The notes: generated by a model from the letters alone, not told the origin. Numbered from the stretch's first letter, positions 8,311-22,083 are shown. The stretch is 64,000 nt of DNA from Bog-473 sp963836605 (GCA_963836605.1 CAWIKB010000009.1:868001-932000), one strand, 5' to 3'. Translations and numbers: made by a program.

Positions 8311-9306
8311 ATGGATCCGGTGAGGGATCCATTCCAGCGGGTGTGGATCGGCATGGGGGCCCTGGGCTTGGTCCTCGTGATCGGGACCTGTGGGTACCTG
8401 ATCCTCGGTTTCGATTTCCTCGACGCCATTTATCAGACGGTCTCCACCGTCACCACCGTGGGCGCCAATTCGCCGCATCGCCTCAGTAGTGGCGGCCTGG
8501 CCTTCACGATTGTGCTGATCCTTCTGGGTGTGGGCACCGCGCTGTACGCCATTTCGGCAGTGTTCGAGCTCCTCCTCGAGGGACACGTCCGAGACCTCAT
8601 GAGGAGGCGCAAGATGGAACGACGGGTCGACCGCATGGAAAAGCACGTCATCGTGTGCGGATGGGGACGGGTCGGTCGCGAGGTGGTCCAGTTCCTCACG
8701 ACCGCCGGGTGGGACGTGGTCGTCATCGACCGGGACGCCGATCGGTTGCGCGACATCCCGCACTCGTCGGTCTGCGGAGACGTGACGGACGACGAGGTCC
8801 TCCGTCGGGCCGGCATCGATCGGGCCACGACCCTGGTGGCCGCGCTCGATTCCGACGCCGACAACCTGTACGTGACCGTGGCCAGCAAGTCGATGCGCCC
8901 TGACCTCCAGATCATCGCGCGGGCCCGAAGCGAGTCGTCGGAGCCCAAGCTGGTGCGTGCCGGCGCGGACCGGGTGGTGAACCCGCAACAGCTCGGTGGG
9001 GACCGGATGGCCTCGTTCGTGACCCAGCCGCACGTCGTGGATTTCGTCGACGTGGTCATGCACGACGGCACTCTCAAGTTCCGGCTGGGTGAACTGGCTG
9101 TCTCCGCCCGGTCGACCCTGGCCGGCAACACCCTTCGTTCGGCCCATCTACGGGACCGCACGGGGGCATTGGTGCTGGCCATCCGTCGTCCCGACGGCAG
9201 TTTCCTGACCAACCCGTCCCCCGAGGATGCCATCACGGCGGGAGACGTCTTGATCAGTGTCGGGACCGATGCCCAGCTCGATGCGCTGGCCGGGTTCGCC
9301 GAGTGA
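8311..9306 (+). CDS. Potassium channel-like protein with TrkA-N (RCK) and TrkA-C domains, divergent filter
   Basis: 331 residues from the ATG at 8311. Residues ~12-90 form a two-helix pore module; residues ~110-235 a Rossmann RCK domain (HVIVCGWGRVGREVVQFL, then VVIDRD); the rest is a TrkA-C regulatory domain. This is the architecture of ligand-gated bacterial K+ channels (MthK-like). The filter reads TTVGAN (residues 48-53), where a channel of this type normally has TVGYG or TVGFG, so the second filter Gly and the aromatic residue are absent. It may be a channel of altered selectivity or a non-conducting sensor. It lies 134 bp downstream of the small membrane gene on the same strand. Confidence 0.8.
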   Translation: MDPVRDPFQRVWIGMGALGLVLVIGTCGYLILGFDFLDAIYQTVSTVTTVGANSPHRLSSGGLAFTIVLILLGVGTALYAISAVFELLLEGHVRDLMRRRKMERRVDRMEKHVIVCGWGRVGREVVQFLTTAGWDVVVIDRDADRLRDIPHSSVCGDVTDDEVLRRAGIDRATTLVAALDSDADNLYVTVASKSMRPDLQIIARARSESSEPKLVRAGADRVVNPQQLGGDRMASFVTQPHVVDFVDVVMHDGTLKFRLGELAVSARSTLAGNTLRSAHLRDRTGALVLAIRRPDGSFLTNPSPEDAITAGDVLISVGTDAQLDALAGFAE

Positions 9307-9310
9307 AGCG

Positions 9311-9874
9311 TCAACGCGGCGGCGCTGGCGAGGTCCACTTGCGCTCCTCGAGCCCGTGCTTGGTGAAGAAGATCTCTTCGGTCCTGTGCCACCCCAACGT
9401 TTCGGCCAGCCGACCTCCCGCGCTGGTGTCGGGAATATGGCAGAACAGCTCGGTGGCCCCCGAGGCAGAGGCCCACCTTTCTTGCGCGCCCACCAGGGCG
9501 GTACCGAGTCCCTGACGGCGCACGCTCCCGTCGACGTACAACATCTCCAAGCGGGCCTGCGCCCCGTGCCGGTGGACATGGCCCATCCCGACACACCTTC
9601 GGTCCAGCTCCGCCAGGAACAGCGCCTGATTCGTATCGTGCGCGCACAGGCGCACGAAGTTCTGCCAGAAGTCGTCCGGCGTGGCCGCCACCTCGTTGAG
9701 CTCGACATCGACCACCACGGGGAATCCCAGGGCCAGCTTGATGTGGAGTCGACGCACGTCGCTCCAGTCTTCGTCACCGCACCGTCGGATCACCGACGAA
9801 GGGGCTGGGCCGCTGCCCTGGTCTCGCGTCACTGAGCACCCACTGTAGAGAGGGTGATGCGAATGGTCCGGCAC
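9311..9874 (-). CDS. GNAT family N-acetyltransferase
   Basis: Up to 187 residues. The acetyl-CoA binding signature VRRQGLGTALV sits at ~residues 118-128, preceded by the strand LEMLYVDGS and followed by ELFCHIPDTSAG and a typical end (ETLGWHRTEEIFFTK). The substrate is unknown. The start is uncertain: the homologous part begins near SVIRRCGDEDW, so the GTG codons at 9832 or 9793 are possible instead of the ATG at 9874. The gene converges on the channel gene, with four bases between stops. Confidence 0.75.
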   Translation of the reverse strand: MPDHSHHPLYSGCSVTRDQGSGPAPSSVIRRCGDEDWSDVRRLHIKLALGFPVVVDVELNEVAATPDDFWQNFVRLCAHDTNQALFLAELDRRCVGMGHVHRHGAQARLEMLYVDGSVRRQGLGTALVGAQERWASASGATELFCHIPDTSAGGRLAETLGWHRTEEIFFTKHGLEERKWTSPAPPR

Positions 9875-10086
9875 CGAGCCGGTGGTTCTCGTAGCTCTCG
9901 ACGATCCCGTCGGGACGGGATTGCCATTGCATCAGACAACCCGGCTGGCCAGTCGCCCGGTTGGCGAGTCAGCGGCGGATCAACGGCCCCCCGGCACGTC
10001 GACACCACGTGGTCTGCGGATCGGCGGCGAGGCGCGCCGGGATCCCGCGATTAGAGGGATCGGCGCAACTCAATTAGTGTCAGGAT

Positions 10087-10980
10087 GTGAACGATCCTGA
10101 TGCGATCGACCTCGAAGAGCTTCTCTCGCGGTTCACGCCTCCGGACAAGACCGTTCAAGCCGAAAGCTTCGGGGGGGTGGCCTCGGAGTACGAGCGCTTC
10201 CGTCCCGGTCCGCCCGTGGCCGCCATCGACTGGGTCCTGCCGGCACACGTCGGCACGATCATCGACCTGGGGGCCGGAACAGGCGCCTCGACCAAGCCCA
10301 TGATCGAGCGGGCCGAATTCGTGGTCGCCGTGGAACCCGACGACCGCATGCGGTCGGTCCTCATGGCCGAGGTGCCCGGCGTCGAGGTGCTGAAGGGTTG
10401 GGGCGAATCCATACCCGTGCCGGACAACTTTGCCGACGCCGTGCTGGCCTCCTCCTCCTGGCACTGGATGGATCCGATCCCGGCCTTCCGCGAGGTGGGC
10501 CGGGTCCTCGTCCCCGGTGGGATCCTTGGCGCCTTGTGGACCGTGCCCGACCCCCAAGGCCCGTTCCTGGTCCAGGCCCAGGCCCTTCTCACCGACCAGG
10601 TCGAGCGCAATCCCGAGGTGGCCGAGGCGAGCGCGAATGCGAGCGCGAGCCAACAGGAGTCACCCTCCCCGTACAACGAGTTCTCGTGCCTCATCATGGC
10701 CGACGAATACCGTCCGTTGATGAAGCTCGAGGTCCCTCCGGGAATCGCGTTCGAGGAACCCGAGAGCGAGTTGTTCACGTGGGATGTCGCGCTGAACGCC
10801 GACGAGCTGATCGGACTACTCGGGACGTGGCCCTGGATCATCACCTTGCCTGAGGAGACCCGGCAACGTCTCTTCGCCGAAGCGCGACGGCTCCTCCGGG
10901 AGCTCCTCGGGATTGAGGGCGAGCGGACCGTCGACGTCGCCTTCCGGTGCGAAGCCTGGCGCACCCGCCGTATCGCCTGA
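10087..10980 (+). CDS. Class I SAM-dependent methyltransferase
   Basis: 297 residues from GTG. Motif I is IIDLGAGTGAST (~residues 58-69); the acidic end of strand 2 is AVEPDD, and the post-motif region is DAVLASSSWHWMD, as in small-molecule methyltransferases of the Methyltransf_11 type. A short Ala/Ser-rich repeat (EASANASASQQ, ~residues 180-190) lies in the middle and looks like a slippage insertion. The substrate is unknown; it stands alone between convergent genes. The 212-bp gap upstream holds no clear feature. Confidence 0.8.
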   Translation: MNDPDAIDLEELLSRFTPPDKTVQAESFGGVASEYERFRPGPPVAAIDWVLPAHVGTIIDLGAGTGASTKPMIERAEFVVAVEPDDRMRSVLMAEVPGVEVLKGWGESIPVPDNFADAVLASSSWHWMDPIPAFREVGRVLVPGGILGALWTVPDPQGPFLVQAQALLTDQVERNPEVAEASANASASQQESPSPYNEFSCLIMADEYRPLMKLEVPPGIAFEEPESELFTWDVALNADELIGLLGTWPWIITLPEETRQRLFAEARRLLRELLGIEGERTVDVAFRCEAWRTRRIA

Positions 10981-11012
10981 AGCCAAGCCCGGTGGTTCTC
11001 GCGCCGGGTCCT

Positions 11013-12606
11013 TCAGCGCAGGGCGAGTTGCCCCGGCACGATGGGTGCGGGCAGCGAAGAATTCCCCACCAGCCAGCGGTCGACCGCGGCGGCCGCCGAG
11101 CGACCTTCGGCGATGGCCCAGACGATCAGGCTCTGACCGCGGGTCTGGTCGCCGCATACGAACACCCCTTCGACATTGGTGGCCCACCCGGGATCGGCGG
11201 CGACCGAGCCCCGCTGGTCGAGCTCGAGGCCCAGTTCAGCCACCACGCCCCGCCGCTCCGTGCCGAGGAAGCCCATGGAGAGCAGGACCAGGTCGCAGGG
11301 GAGCTCGAATTCGGACCCGGGGACCGGTTCGAAGACCGGGCGCCCGCCCTCGGTCCGCGTCTCGACTTGGTGGCCGCGGAGGCCGCACACAGCCCCGCTG
11401 CCGTCGTCGACGAACTCGGTGGTGGTGACGGCGAAGAGCCGCCGCCCCCCTTCCTCGTGGGCAGCCGAGCTCCGCAGAATCAGGGGCCAGACCGGCCAGG
11501 GGTTCTCGGCCAACCGGTCGCTCGGTGGCTCGGGCATGATCTCGAGCTGGTGCACCGAGGCCGCCCCCTGGCGGTGGGCCGTGCCCAGGCAGTCGGCGCC
11601 GGTGTCACCGCCGCCGATGATGATCACGTGCTTGCCGTGCGCGGTGATCGGCGACGCGCGCAGGACCCGCTCCTGCACCAGGTTGGAGGGCTTGAGGTAT
11701 TCGAGCGCCAGGTGCACGCCGTCCAGGTCGCGGCCCGGCACGGGGAGGTCCCGGGGCAGGGTGGCCCCGCCGGCCAGGACCACGGCATCGAAGGAGGCCC
11801 GTAGGTCCGCGGCCGGACGGACGGTGACGTCGGGTGCGTTCGCCGTACCCAGCCCCCGCTCCTCCCCGGGTTCGAGGCTCTCGGAGGTGGCGCCCGAACC
11901 ATCGCTGACCCCGACCACGCCCGAACCATCCCCGCCCACGCCAACACCCGAAACCTCGCCCACCCCGATCGCCGTCGAGCAGACGAAGGTCACTCCCTCG
12001 GCGTCCAGCTGGGCCAGGCGCCGGTCCAGTACGGCCTTCTCCATCTTGAATTCGGGGATGCCGTAGCGCAGCAGGCCCCCCGGCTTCTCGGCGCGTTCGA
12101 ACACCGTCACGGCATGACCGGCCCGGGCCAGCTGCTGGGCCGCGGCCAGTCCGGCCGGGCCCGACCCGACGATGGCCACCGAGTGACCGGTCGCCTCCGC
12201 GGCCGGGACGGGCGCCACCCACCCTTCGGCGAAGGCGCGCTCGACGATCTCGTACTCGACGCGCTCGATGGTGACCGGATCCTCGTTGATCCCGAGGACG
12301 CAGGCCGCCTCACAGGGGGCGGGGCAGAGCCGCCCGGTGAACTCGGGGAAATTGTCGGTGGCATGGAGCCGCTCTATGGCCTCGGACCAGTCGTCGCGGT
12401 AGACCAGGTCGTTCCACTCGGGGATGAGGTTCCCCAGCGGGCAGCCTTCGTGGCAGAACGGGATGCCGCAGTCCATGCAGCGCGCCCCCTGTTCCTGGGT
12501 CTCTTCTGCGCTGAAGGGCTCGTAGACCTCGCGCCAGTCGCGCAGTCGCACCTTGACGGGGCGGCGCCGGGGCAGGTGCCGGTCGAACTCCATGAAGCCG
12601 GTGGGC

Positions 12607-12614
<8 letters not shown>
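11013..12614 (-). CDS. gltD: Glutamate synthase (NADPH) small subunit
   Basis: Supplies electrons from NADPH to the large subunit in glutamate synthesis from glutamine and 2-oxoglutarate. 533 residues from the ATG at 12614 (MGKPTGFMEF); an ATG at 12623 is possible. The N-terminal Fe-S region has CMDCGIPFCHEGCPLGNLIP and CPAPCEAACVLG; the FAD site is AIVGSGPAGLAAAQQLARAG and the NADPH site IIGGGDTGADCLG. An unusual Gly/Val/Ser-rich insertion of about 45 residues (starting near residue 220 with VGEVSGVGVGGDG) interrupts the fold between conserved strands. The start overlaps the end of gltB, so the pair is an operon. Confidence 0.95.
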
Positions 12615-17177
<4,563 letters not shown>

Positions 17178-17285
17178 CGTCGTCCTTAGTGGTGAGGGGG
17201 GAAGGAATGAACGTACGACCGGGACGGCGCTGGCCCAGAAGTGGAAAGAACAGAATACACGACCGCCGCTCGTAGGCTGGCCGAT

Positions 17286-18374
17286 ATGAGCCAACGGGTG
17301 CTGGTGGTCGGCGGTGGCGTCATCGGCCTCTCGTGTGCGTGGCGCCTGGCCGAGGCCGGTCACCGGGTGACCCTGGTCGCCCCCGCGCCCGGTCGGGATG
17401 GCGCGTCGTGGGTCGCCGCCGGGATGCTGGCCCCGGTCACCGAGGTCCAATTCGGTGAGGCGGCCCTCACCTCCCTCCTGCTCGAAGGGGCCGCGGCCTG
17501 GGGTGGTTTCGCGGCGGCACTCGAGGCCGCCACCGGTCGGTCCATCGGCTACGACCGGTCCGGCACGCTCACGGTCGCGGTGGATGCGTCGGACCGGGCC
17601 GCCCTCGACGACCTGTTCTCGTACCAGCGCGACCTCGGGTGTGAGGCCCGGCGCCTCTCCGCCTCGGACTGCCGGGCGCTGGTGCCGGCACTGACCCCGG
17701 CGCTGTGCGGGGGCATCGACGTGCCGGGCGACCACCACGTCGACAACCGCGCCCTCCTCGGCGCCCTGGCGGCGGCCTGCCGGGGCACCGGGGTCGACAT
17801 CGTCACCGGGTCCGTCACCCGGTTGAGCCCGGGCCCGTCGGTGACGCTGTCGGAGGGCTCCTCTTCCGCCGACCATTCCGCTGACTATTCCGCCGACTGT
17901 GTCCTGCTGGCGGCCGGCACCGGCACCACCGCCATCGCGGGGGTCGGCTGCGCCGGGCTGCCGCCGCTGCGTCCCGTCAAGGGGCACATCGTGCGGCTCG
18001 GACCGACCACGGCCGCGCCCCTGCTCCAGCGCACGGTGCGCGCGCTGGTGCACGGTCGTTCCATCTACCTGGTGCCGCGCCCGGACCGCTCGGTGGTGGT
18101 GGGGGCCACCGTGGAGGAGAGGGGGACGGACACCATCGTGCAGGCCGGTGCGGTGCACCAGTTGCTGACCGATGCCCGCGCCGTGATCCCTGGCATCGAC
18201 GAGCTCGAACTGCTCGAGGCCCAGGCCGGGCTGCGTCCGGCGACGCCCGACAACACACCGTGCATCGGGTGGACCGACCTGGCGGGGGTGGCCGCGGCCA
18301 CCGGGCACTACCGCAACGGGATCCTGTTGGCCCCCTTCACCGCGGCGGCCGTGGTGGACCTGGTCGGCCGGTGA
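17286..18374 (+). CDS. thiO: Glycine oxidase ThiO
   Basis: An FAD-dependent oxidase that converts glycine to iminoglycine for the thiazole ring of thiamine. 362 residues from the ATG at 17286 (MSQRVLVVGGGVIGLSCAW), with the dinucleotide-binding motif at the very N-terminus; SWVAAGMLAPVTE, RPVKGHIVRLG and the C-terminal GLRPATPDN and TGHYRNGILLAP are characteristic of ThiO. Residues ~194-205 are a 12-bp repeat product (SADH-SADY-SADC) in a surface-loop position. Its stop overlaps the thiS start (GTGA). No TPP riboswitch motif is visible in the 108-bp gap shared with divergent gltB. Confidence 0.92.
   Translation: MSQRVLVVGGGVIGLSCAWRLAEAGHRVTLVAPAPGRDGASWVAAGMLAPVTEVQFGEAALTSLLLEGAAAWGGFAAALEAATGRSIGYDRSGTLTVAVDASDRAALDDLFSYQRDLGCEARRLSASDCRALVPALTPALCGGIDVPGDHHVDNRALLGALAAACRGTGVDIVTGSVTRLSPGPSVTLSEGSSSADHSADYSADCVLLAAGTGTTAIAGVGCAGLPPLRPVKGHIVRLGPTTAAPLLQRTVRALVHGRSIYLVPRPDRSVVVGATVEERGTDTIVQAGAVHQLLTDARAVIPGIDELELLEAQAGLRPATPDNTPCIGWTDLAGVAAATGHYRNGILLAPFTAAAVVDLVGR
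17865..17900. repeat. 12-bp tandem repeat inside thiO
   Basis: Three units related to TCCGCCGACCAT at 17865, 17877 and 17889, in frame, encoding SADH, SADY and SADC. Confidence 0.8.
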
Positions 18375-18598
18375 ACGAGCGCACGTGCACGGTGACGGTC
18401 ACGGTCAACGGGGATCCGCTGTCCCTGGCGCCGGGGAGCACCATTGCCGACGTGGTGCGGCGCGTGGTCGTCAATGGCGAACCCAAGGGCATCGCCGTCG
18501 CGGTCGACCGATGTGTCATCCCGCGCTCGGAGTGGAGCAGTACCCCGGCCCGGATCGGGAGCCGCATCGAAGTGGTGACCGCGGCGGCGGGTGGCTGA
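18371..18598 (+). CDS. thiS: Sulfur carrier protein ThiS
   Basis: 75 residues from the GTG that overlaps the thiO stop. A ubiquitin-like fold: a VTVNGDPLSL first hairpin, IADVV helix, GIAVAVDRCVIPRSEW strand and a C-terminal VVTAAAGG whose terminal Gly-Gly is adenylated and thiocarboxylated to deliver sulfur for thiazole formation. thiG, which usually follows thiS, is absent; the next gene (patatin-like) begins directly after the stop codon. Confidence 0.92.
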   Translation: MNERTCTVTVTVNGDPLSLAPGSTIADVVRRVVVNGEPKGIAVAVDRCVIPRSEWSSTPARIGSRIEVVTAAAGG

Positions 18599-20134
18599 GT
18601 GAGTCCGGACGATGCCAGAATCAGACCCGTGCCCGAGGGGCCGGAGGGAGTGGTGGGAGTGACGCGAGTCGAGGGAGTGACGGGCGTGGCGGCCAGGACC
18701 GCGTTCGTCCTGGCCGGCGGCGGCACCAAGGGCTCGTTCGAGGCCGGCGCGCTCGCGTACCTGGTGGGGGTGGAGCACATCATCCCCGACGTCGTGACAG
18801 CCACCTCGGCCGGGGCCATCGCCGCCACCGTGCTGGCGCAAGCCCGCACCCCTGCGGAGTTCTCCCAGCGGGTGCAGGAGATCGAAGACGACATCCTGGC
18901 CATGACCCGAACCGAGCACGTCTTCGGCGAACAGGCCTGGTTGCGCGCGTTGAAGGGGACGGCGTTGGGTCGGGCCGTGCAGTTCACGCTCACCCAGGCC
19001 ACCTCGCCCCCACCCACCTTGAACGAGGCCATGCCGGGCTACGGCATCGACCTGCCGATCGCGCCCCGACCCTCGCCGCGCGCCCTGCGTCGAGCAGCCC
19101 GCAAGGCACGGCGCCAGCGTCGCCGACGGATGTTCCGCCTGGCCGCCGGCGCCCTGCACCGCCTGCCGCTGGTGCACCGGCGGCTGGCCACCAGCGGCAG
19201 TTCCGTCCTCACCCTCGAGCCTCTGGCCGGCGCCCTGCGCCACGGCGGGCAGAGTGGGATCCGGCCGGTCGAGCTGGACCTCATCAACCGGCCGGGCCTC
19301 CAGTTGCGCCTGGCCGTCATCGCGCTGCGCGCCGGGGTGCTGCGCTACGTGACCGAGGACGGCACCATCGTCGAGGAGGACGCCCGCACCCCGGCCGCGG
19401 GACCGGCCGCGGGACCGGTCGACCTGGTCGAAGGCGCCCTGGCCTCGGCCAGCGTGCCGCTCGTCTTCCCGCCGCGCCACCTGGCCGACGACGACTACGT
19501 CGACGGCGGCGTGCTCCAGATCATCCCCGTCCGGGCGGCGGCGCTGCTCGGGGCGTCCCGCATCATCGCCGTGGTGGCCCTGCCGCTCGCCCTGACCCGC
19601 GACGAACGTAACTTCACCGAGAGCCAGGCCGCCAACGTCGGGGTCAGGGCCATGGGCATGATCGGCATGACCGAGCGGCAACGTGAGAACCTGGCGGTGG
19701 CCCTCCCCGAAGGCACCACGTTGACCACCATCGACCCGGTCGTCGACGTGGTCGGTCTCTTCGAGGTGCAGCCGGGCCTGTTGCGAATCAACAAGGACTA
19801 CGGGTGGCTGCGGGCGGCCGACATCCTGGCGGGCGGCGACGCCACCATCCGCTCCGAGGTGTCGGAGAAGACCCACCACCTCATCCGGGCCCGCCTCCAG
19901 GCCTGGCATCTCGAGGAGACGCTGTGGGTCTCGTCCCTGTCGGGTGACCCGGTCGATGCCGGATCGCTGGCGCTGCTGCGCCAACTCAAGCAGGAGATCG
20001 CCGGCGTGCTGGACCAGCGCAAGCAGCTCGGCTTCGCCGTGCCCGAGGGTTGCGAGGCCTGGAGCACCGACTACGAGGTCCACGGCGGCCTGCCACCGAC
20101 CAACCTGCCCCACTGCCCCGAGCCGATGCGCTAA
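18599..20134 (+). CDS. Patatin-like phospholipase family protein
   Basis: 511 residues from the GTG directly after the thiS stop. The oxyanion motif GGGTKGSFEAG (~residues 40-50) is followed by the nucleophile region ATSAGAI (Ser near residue 67), where the usual first Gly of GxSxG is Ala or Thr, and the dyad Asp in YVDGGV (~residue 302). A basic segment (ARKARRQRRRR, ~residues 165-175) separates the halves and may contact lipid. Residues ~262-270 (AAGPAAGP) derive from a 12-bp duplication. Probably a lipid acyl hydrolase; the link to thiamine genes is positional only. Confidence 0.8.
   Translation: MSPDDARIRPVPEGPEGVVGVTRVEGVTGVAARTAFVLAGGGTKGSFEAGALAYLVGVEHIIPDVVTATSAGAIAATVLAQARTPAEFSQRVQEIEDDILAMTRTEHVFGEQAWLRALKGTALGRAVQFTLTQATSPPPTLNEAMPGYGIDLPIAPRPSPRALRRAARKARRQRRRRMFRLAAGALHRLPLVHRRLATSGSSVLTLEPLAGALRHGGQSGIRPVELDLINRPGLQLRLAVIALRAGVLRYVTEDGTIVEEDARTPAAGPAAGPVDLVEGALASASVPLVFPPRHLADDDYVDGGVLQIIPVRAAALLGASRIIAVVALPLALTRDERNFTESQAANVGVRAMGMIGMTERQRENLAVALPEGTTLTTIDPVVDVVGLFEVQPGLLRINKDYGWLRAADILAGGDATIRSEVSEKTHHLIRARLQAWHLEETLWVSSLSGDPVDAGSLALLRQLKQEIAGVLDQRKQLGFAVPEGCEAWSTDYEVHGGLPPTNLPHCPEPMR
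19391..19414. repeat. 12-bp tandem duplication in the patatin gene
   Basis: CCGGCCGCGGGA twice in tandem, followed by CCGG; encodes the AAGPAAGP stretch between conserved parts of the protein. Confidence 0.75.
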
Positions 20135-20170
20135 ACGAAACGGCACGCTGCGTGACACGGTGCCCCTGGG

Positions 20171-21151
20171 CTACACCGTCGGCCCGCCCAGCCAGCCCCG
20201 GCGCTTGAACAGGACGAGCAGGATCACGATCGCCACGAGCTCAGAGCCGAGGCCCAACGCCAGGAACGGCACGCGACCGGTCAGGTGCCCGACCAGCCAG
20301 CTGAAGTTCTGGCCGAAGAACCCCGTGAGGAAGGTCAAGGGCAGGAAGACCGTGGCGATGATGGCGAGTTGCTTCATCACCACGTTGAGTCGGTTGGACA
20401 CGGTTGAGAGGTGGGTGTCCATCACGCTGCTCAACAGATCGCGGTAGCTGTCGACCAGGTCGGCCAGACGGATCAGATGGTCGTAGAGGTCACGGAAGTA
20501 GCGCGTCGCCTCCTCGGTCAGGCCCGGCAGGTCGGTCACGTTCGAATTGAGGCCGGCCATCATGTCCCGCTGGGGGGTGATGGCCTTGCGCATCTCCATC
20601 AGGCTCCGCTTCATGTCGAAGAGGAGGCCCAGCTGCGCTTCGGTCGGGGCCTTGAGTATGTCGTCTTCGAGAGCGTCGATCCTGTCGTCGAATTCGGAGA
20701 GAACCGGGAAGAAGCTCTCCACCATCGCATCGAGGACCAGGTAGACGACCACGATCTGCGGCGAGGCCACCTCGGTCGCCTTGTGGCGGCCGATCCTCTC
20801 CATGACGTTGTGCATGGTCGGGCAGTCACCGCGGTGCACGGTGACCACGTAGGTCTCGGTCCAGAAGCAGTGGACCTCGACGTTCCCGATCCGGTGGGGA
20901 TCGGCTCCCCGCGCCACCAGGTAGACGAAGTCCTCGTACTGGTCCAGGCGCGGTCGTTGCGAGAATTTCTCGGCGGCCTGGACAGCCAAATGGTGGAACC
21001 CGAAATGGTTGGTGAGGAGCTCCCCCACCGTGCCGTCGGTCGCGCTGTCGTCGAGGTCCAACCAGAAGAATTCCTTGCCGGCGATGGCGGCCAGGACGTT
21101 GTCGTAGGTTGCCGGGATGGCCTGTCCGCTCTGCGTCAGGGTGCCGTTCAT
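20171..21151 (-). CDS. CorA family divalent cation transporter (GQN variant)
   Basis: 326 residues from the ATG at 21151, with a strong ribosome-binding site (GAGGAGAGAGG). A long cytoplasmic domain ends in the helix SSVMDTHLSTVSNRLNVVMK, followed by two membrane helices and a basic end (FKRRGW). The signature after helix 1 is TGFFGQNF, a GQN version of the GMN motif that lines the pore in Mg2+/Co2+ channels of this family. The gene lies 17 bp downstream of a Kv-like channel gene on the same strand, probably one operon. Confidence 0.88.
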   Translation of the reverse strand: MNGTLTQSGQAIPATYDNVLAAIAGKEFFWLDLDDSATDGTVGELLTNHFGFHHLAVQAAEKFSQRPRLDQYEDFVYLVARGADPHRIGNVEVHCFWTETYVVTVHRGDCPTMHNVMERIGRHKATEVASPQIVVVYLVLDAMVESFFPVLSEFDDRIDALEDDILKAPTEAQLGLLFDMKRSLMEMRKAITPQRDMMAGLNSNVTDLPGLTEEATRYFRDLYDHLIRLADLVDSYRDLLSSVMDTHLSTVSNRLNVVMKQLAIIATVFLPLTFLTGFFGQNFSWLVGHLTGRVPFLALGLGSELVAIVILLVLFKRRGWLGGPTV

Positions 21152-21168
21152 GCGATCTGCCTCTCTCC

Positions 21169-22083
21169 TCAGGTCGGTCCGTCCGGGGATGCGGGCGGTG
21201 CGGTGCCGAAATTCGACTCGAGCCGGGCCAGCCGATCGTCGATGGCAGTCAACTGAGCTCCGAGATCCTGATGGGCGGCCTGGAGCTGGGCCTTGTTGGC
21301 GTCGGTGTGCTCCTGCACGAAGAACGAGGCGACGGTGGCCGTGAGGGTCCCGATGAGGCCGATCCCCACCATCATGAGCACGACGGCCACGGCGCGCCCG
21401 CCCTCGGTGACCGGAAAGCGATCGCCGTAGCCCACGGTGGTCACGGTCACCACGCCCCACCAGAGCGCGTTCAGATAGCTGTGGATGTTCGAGCCCGGTG
21501 CGTTGCTCTCGAAGAGCATGACCAGCCAGGCACCCAAGAAGAGCAGGCCAGCCGCGGCGAGCAGAACTCTGAAGAGACTGCGGTGGCGCAAGATGGCCAG
21601 GAACCGCTCACTCCCCTCCCCGGTGAGCACGGTGACCCGCTCCACTCCCGCCAGGCGCCAGACCTGGAGGACGGGAACTGCCACCATGGCCGGTTCCACC
21701 CGGCGGCTCGAGAAGTACTTTCCCCGCTCGGGGACCATGAAGTAACGCACGGCACACTCCACCACGATCAGGAACCAGATCACGAACAGCGCGGTGACCA
21801 GCGCCGCGGGGGCCAGACCCTGGGTGTCGGTGGTGAGCACCACGATGCCGATGACACCCCAGGCGACCCCGAGCACGGCCATGGGGATGCGAATGAGCCG
21901 TTCGACGTGCTCGATCCTGACCCGGCGGTCCGACTTCTCACCGACCAGGCCGGCGACTGTCGACGCCCGGCCCTGGCGCTTGGCCTCCTCGCGGGCCAAT
22001 CGATTGCGTTCGGCTTGTTCGAGACGGTGGATCCGTACCAGGGTGGCCGACGACTGGGTTGGGGTCTCCGATGGCGCCACCAC
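21169..22083 (-). CDS. Voltage-gated-type potassium channel
   Basis: 304 residues from GTG. A charged N-terminal coiled segment (residues ~15-50) precedes six membrane helices; the S4-like helix is Arg-containing (FLAILRHRSLFRVLL), the pore helix is followed by the canonical filter TVTTVGYGD, and the last helix leads to a C-terminal coiled coil (AQLQAAHQDLGAQLTAIDD) likely used for tetramerisation. Encoded directly upstream of the CorA-type gene, suggesting joint control of K+ and Mg2+ fluxes (inference). Confidence 0.88.
   Translation of the reverse strand: MVAPSETPTQSSATLVRIHRLEQAERNRLAREEAKRQGRASTVAGLVGEKSDRRVRIEHVERLIRIPMAVLGVAWGVIGIVVLTTDTQGLAPAALVTALFVIWFLIVVECAVRYFMVPERGKYFSSRRVEPAMVAVPVLQVWRLAGVERVTVLTGEGSERFLAILRHRSLFRVLLAAAGLLFLGAWLVMLFESNAPGSNIHSYLNALWWGVVTVTTVGYGDRFPVTEGGRAVAVVLMMVGIGLIGTLTATVASFFVQEHTDANKAQLQAAHQDLGAQLTAIDDRLARLESNFGTAPPASPDGPT

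Noticed and set aside
17178..17285. TPP riboswitch upstream of thiO-thiS
   Set aside because: No CTGAGA or the conserved 3' box was found in the 108-bp gap.
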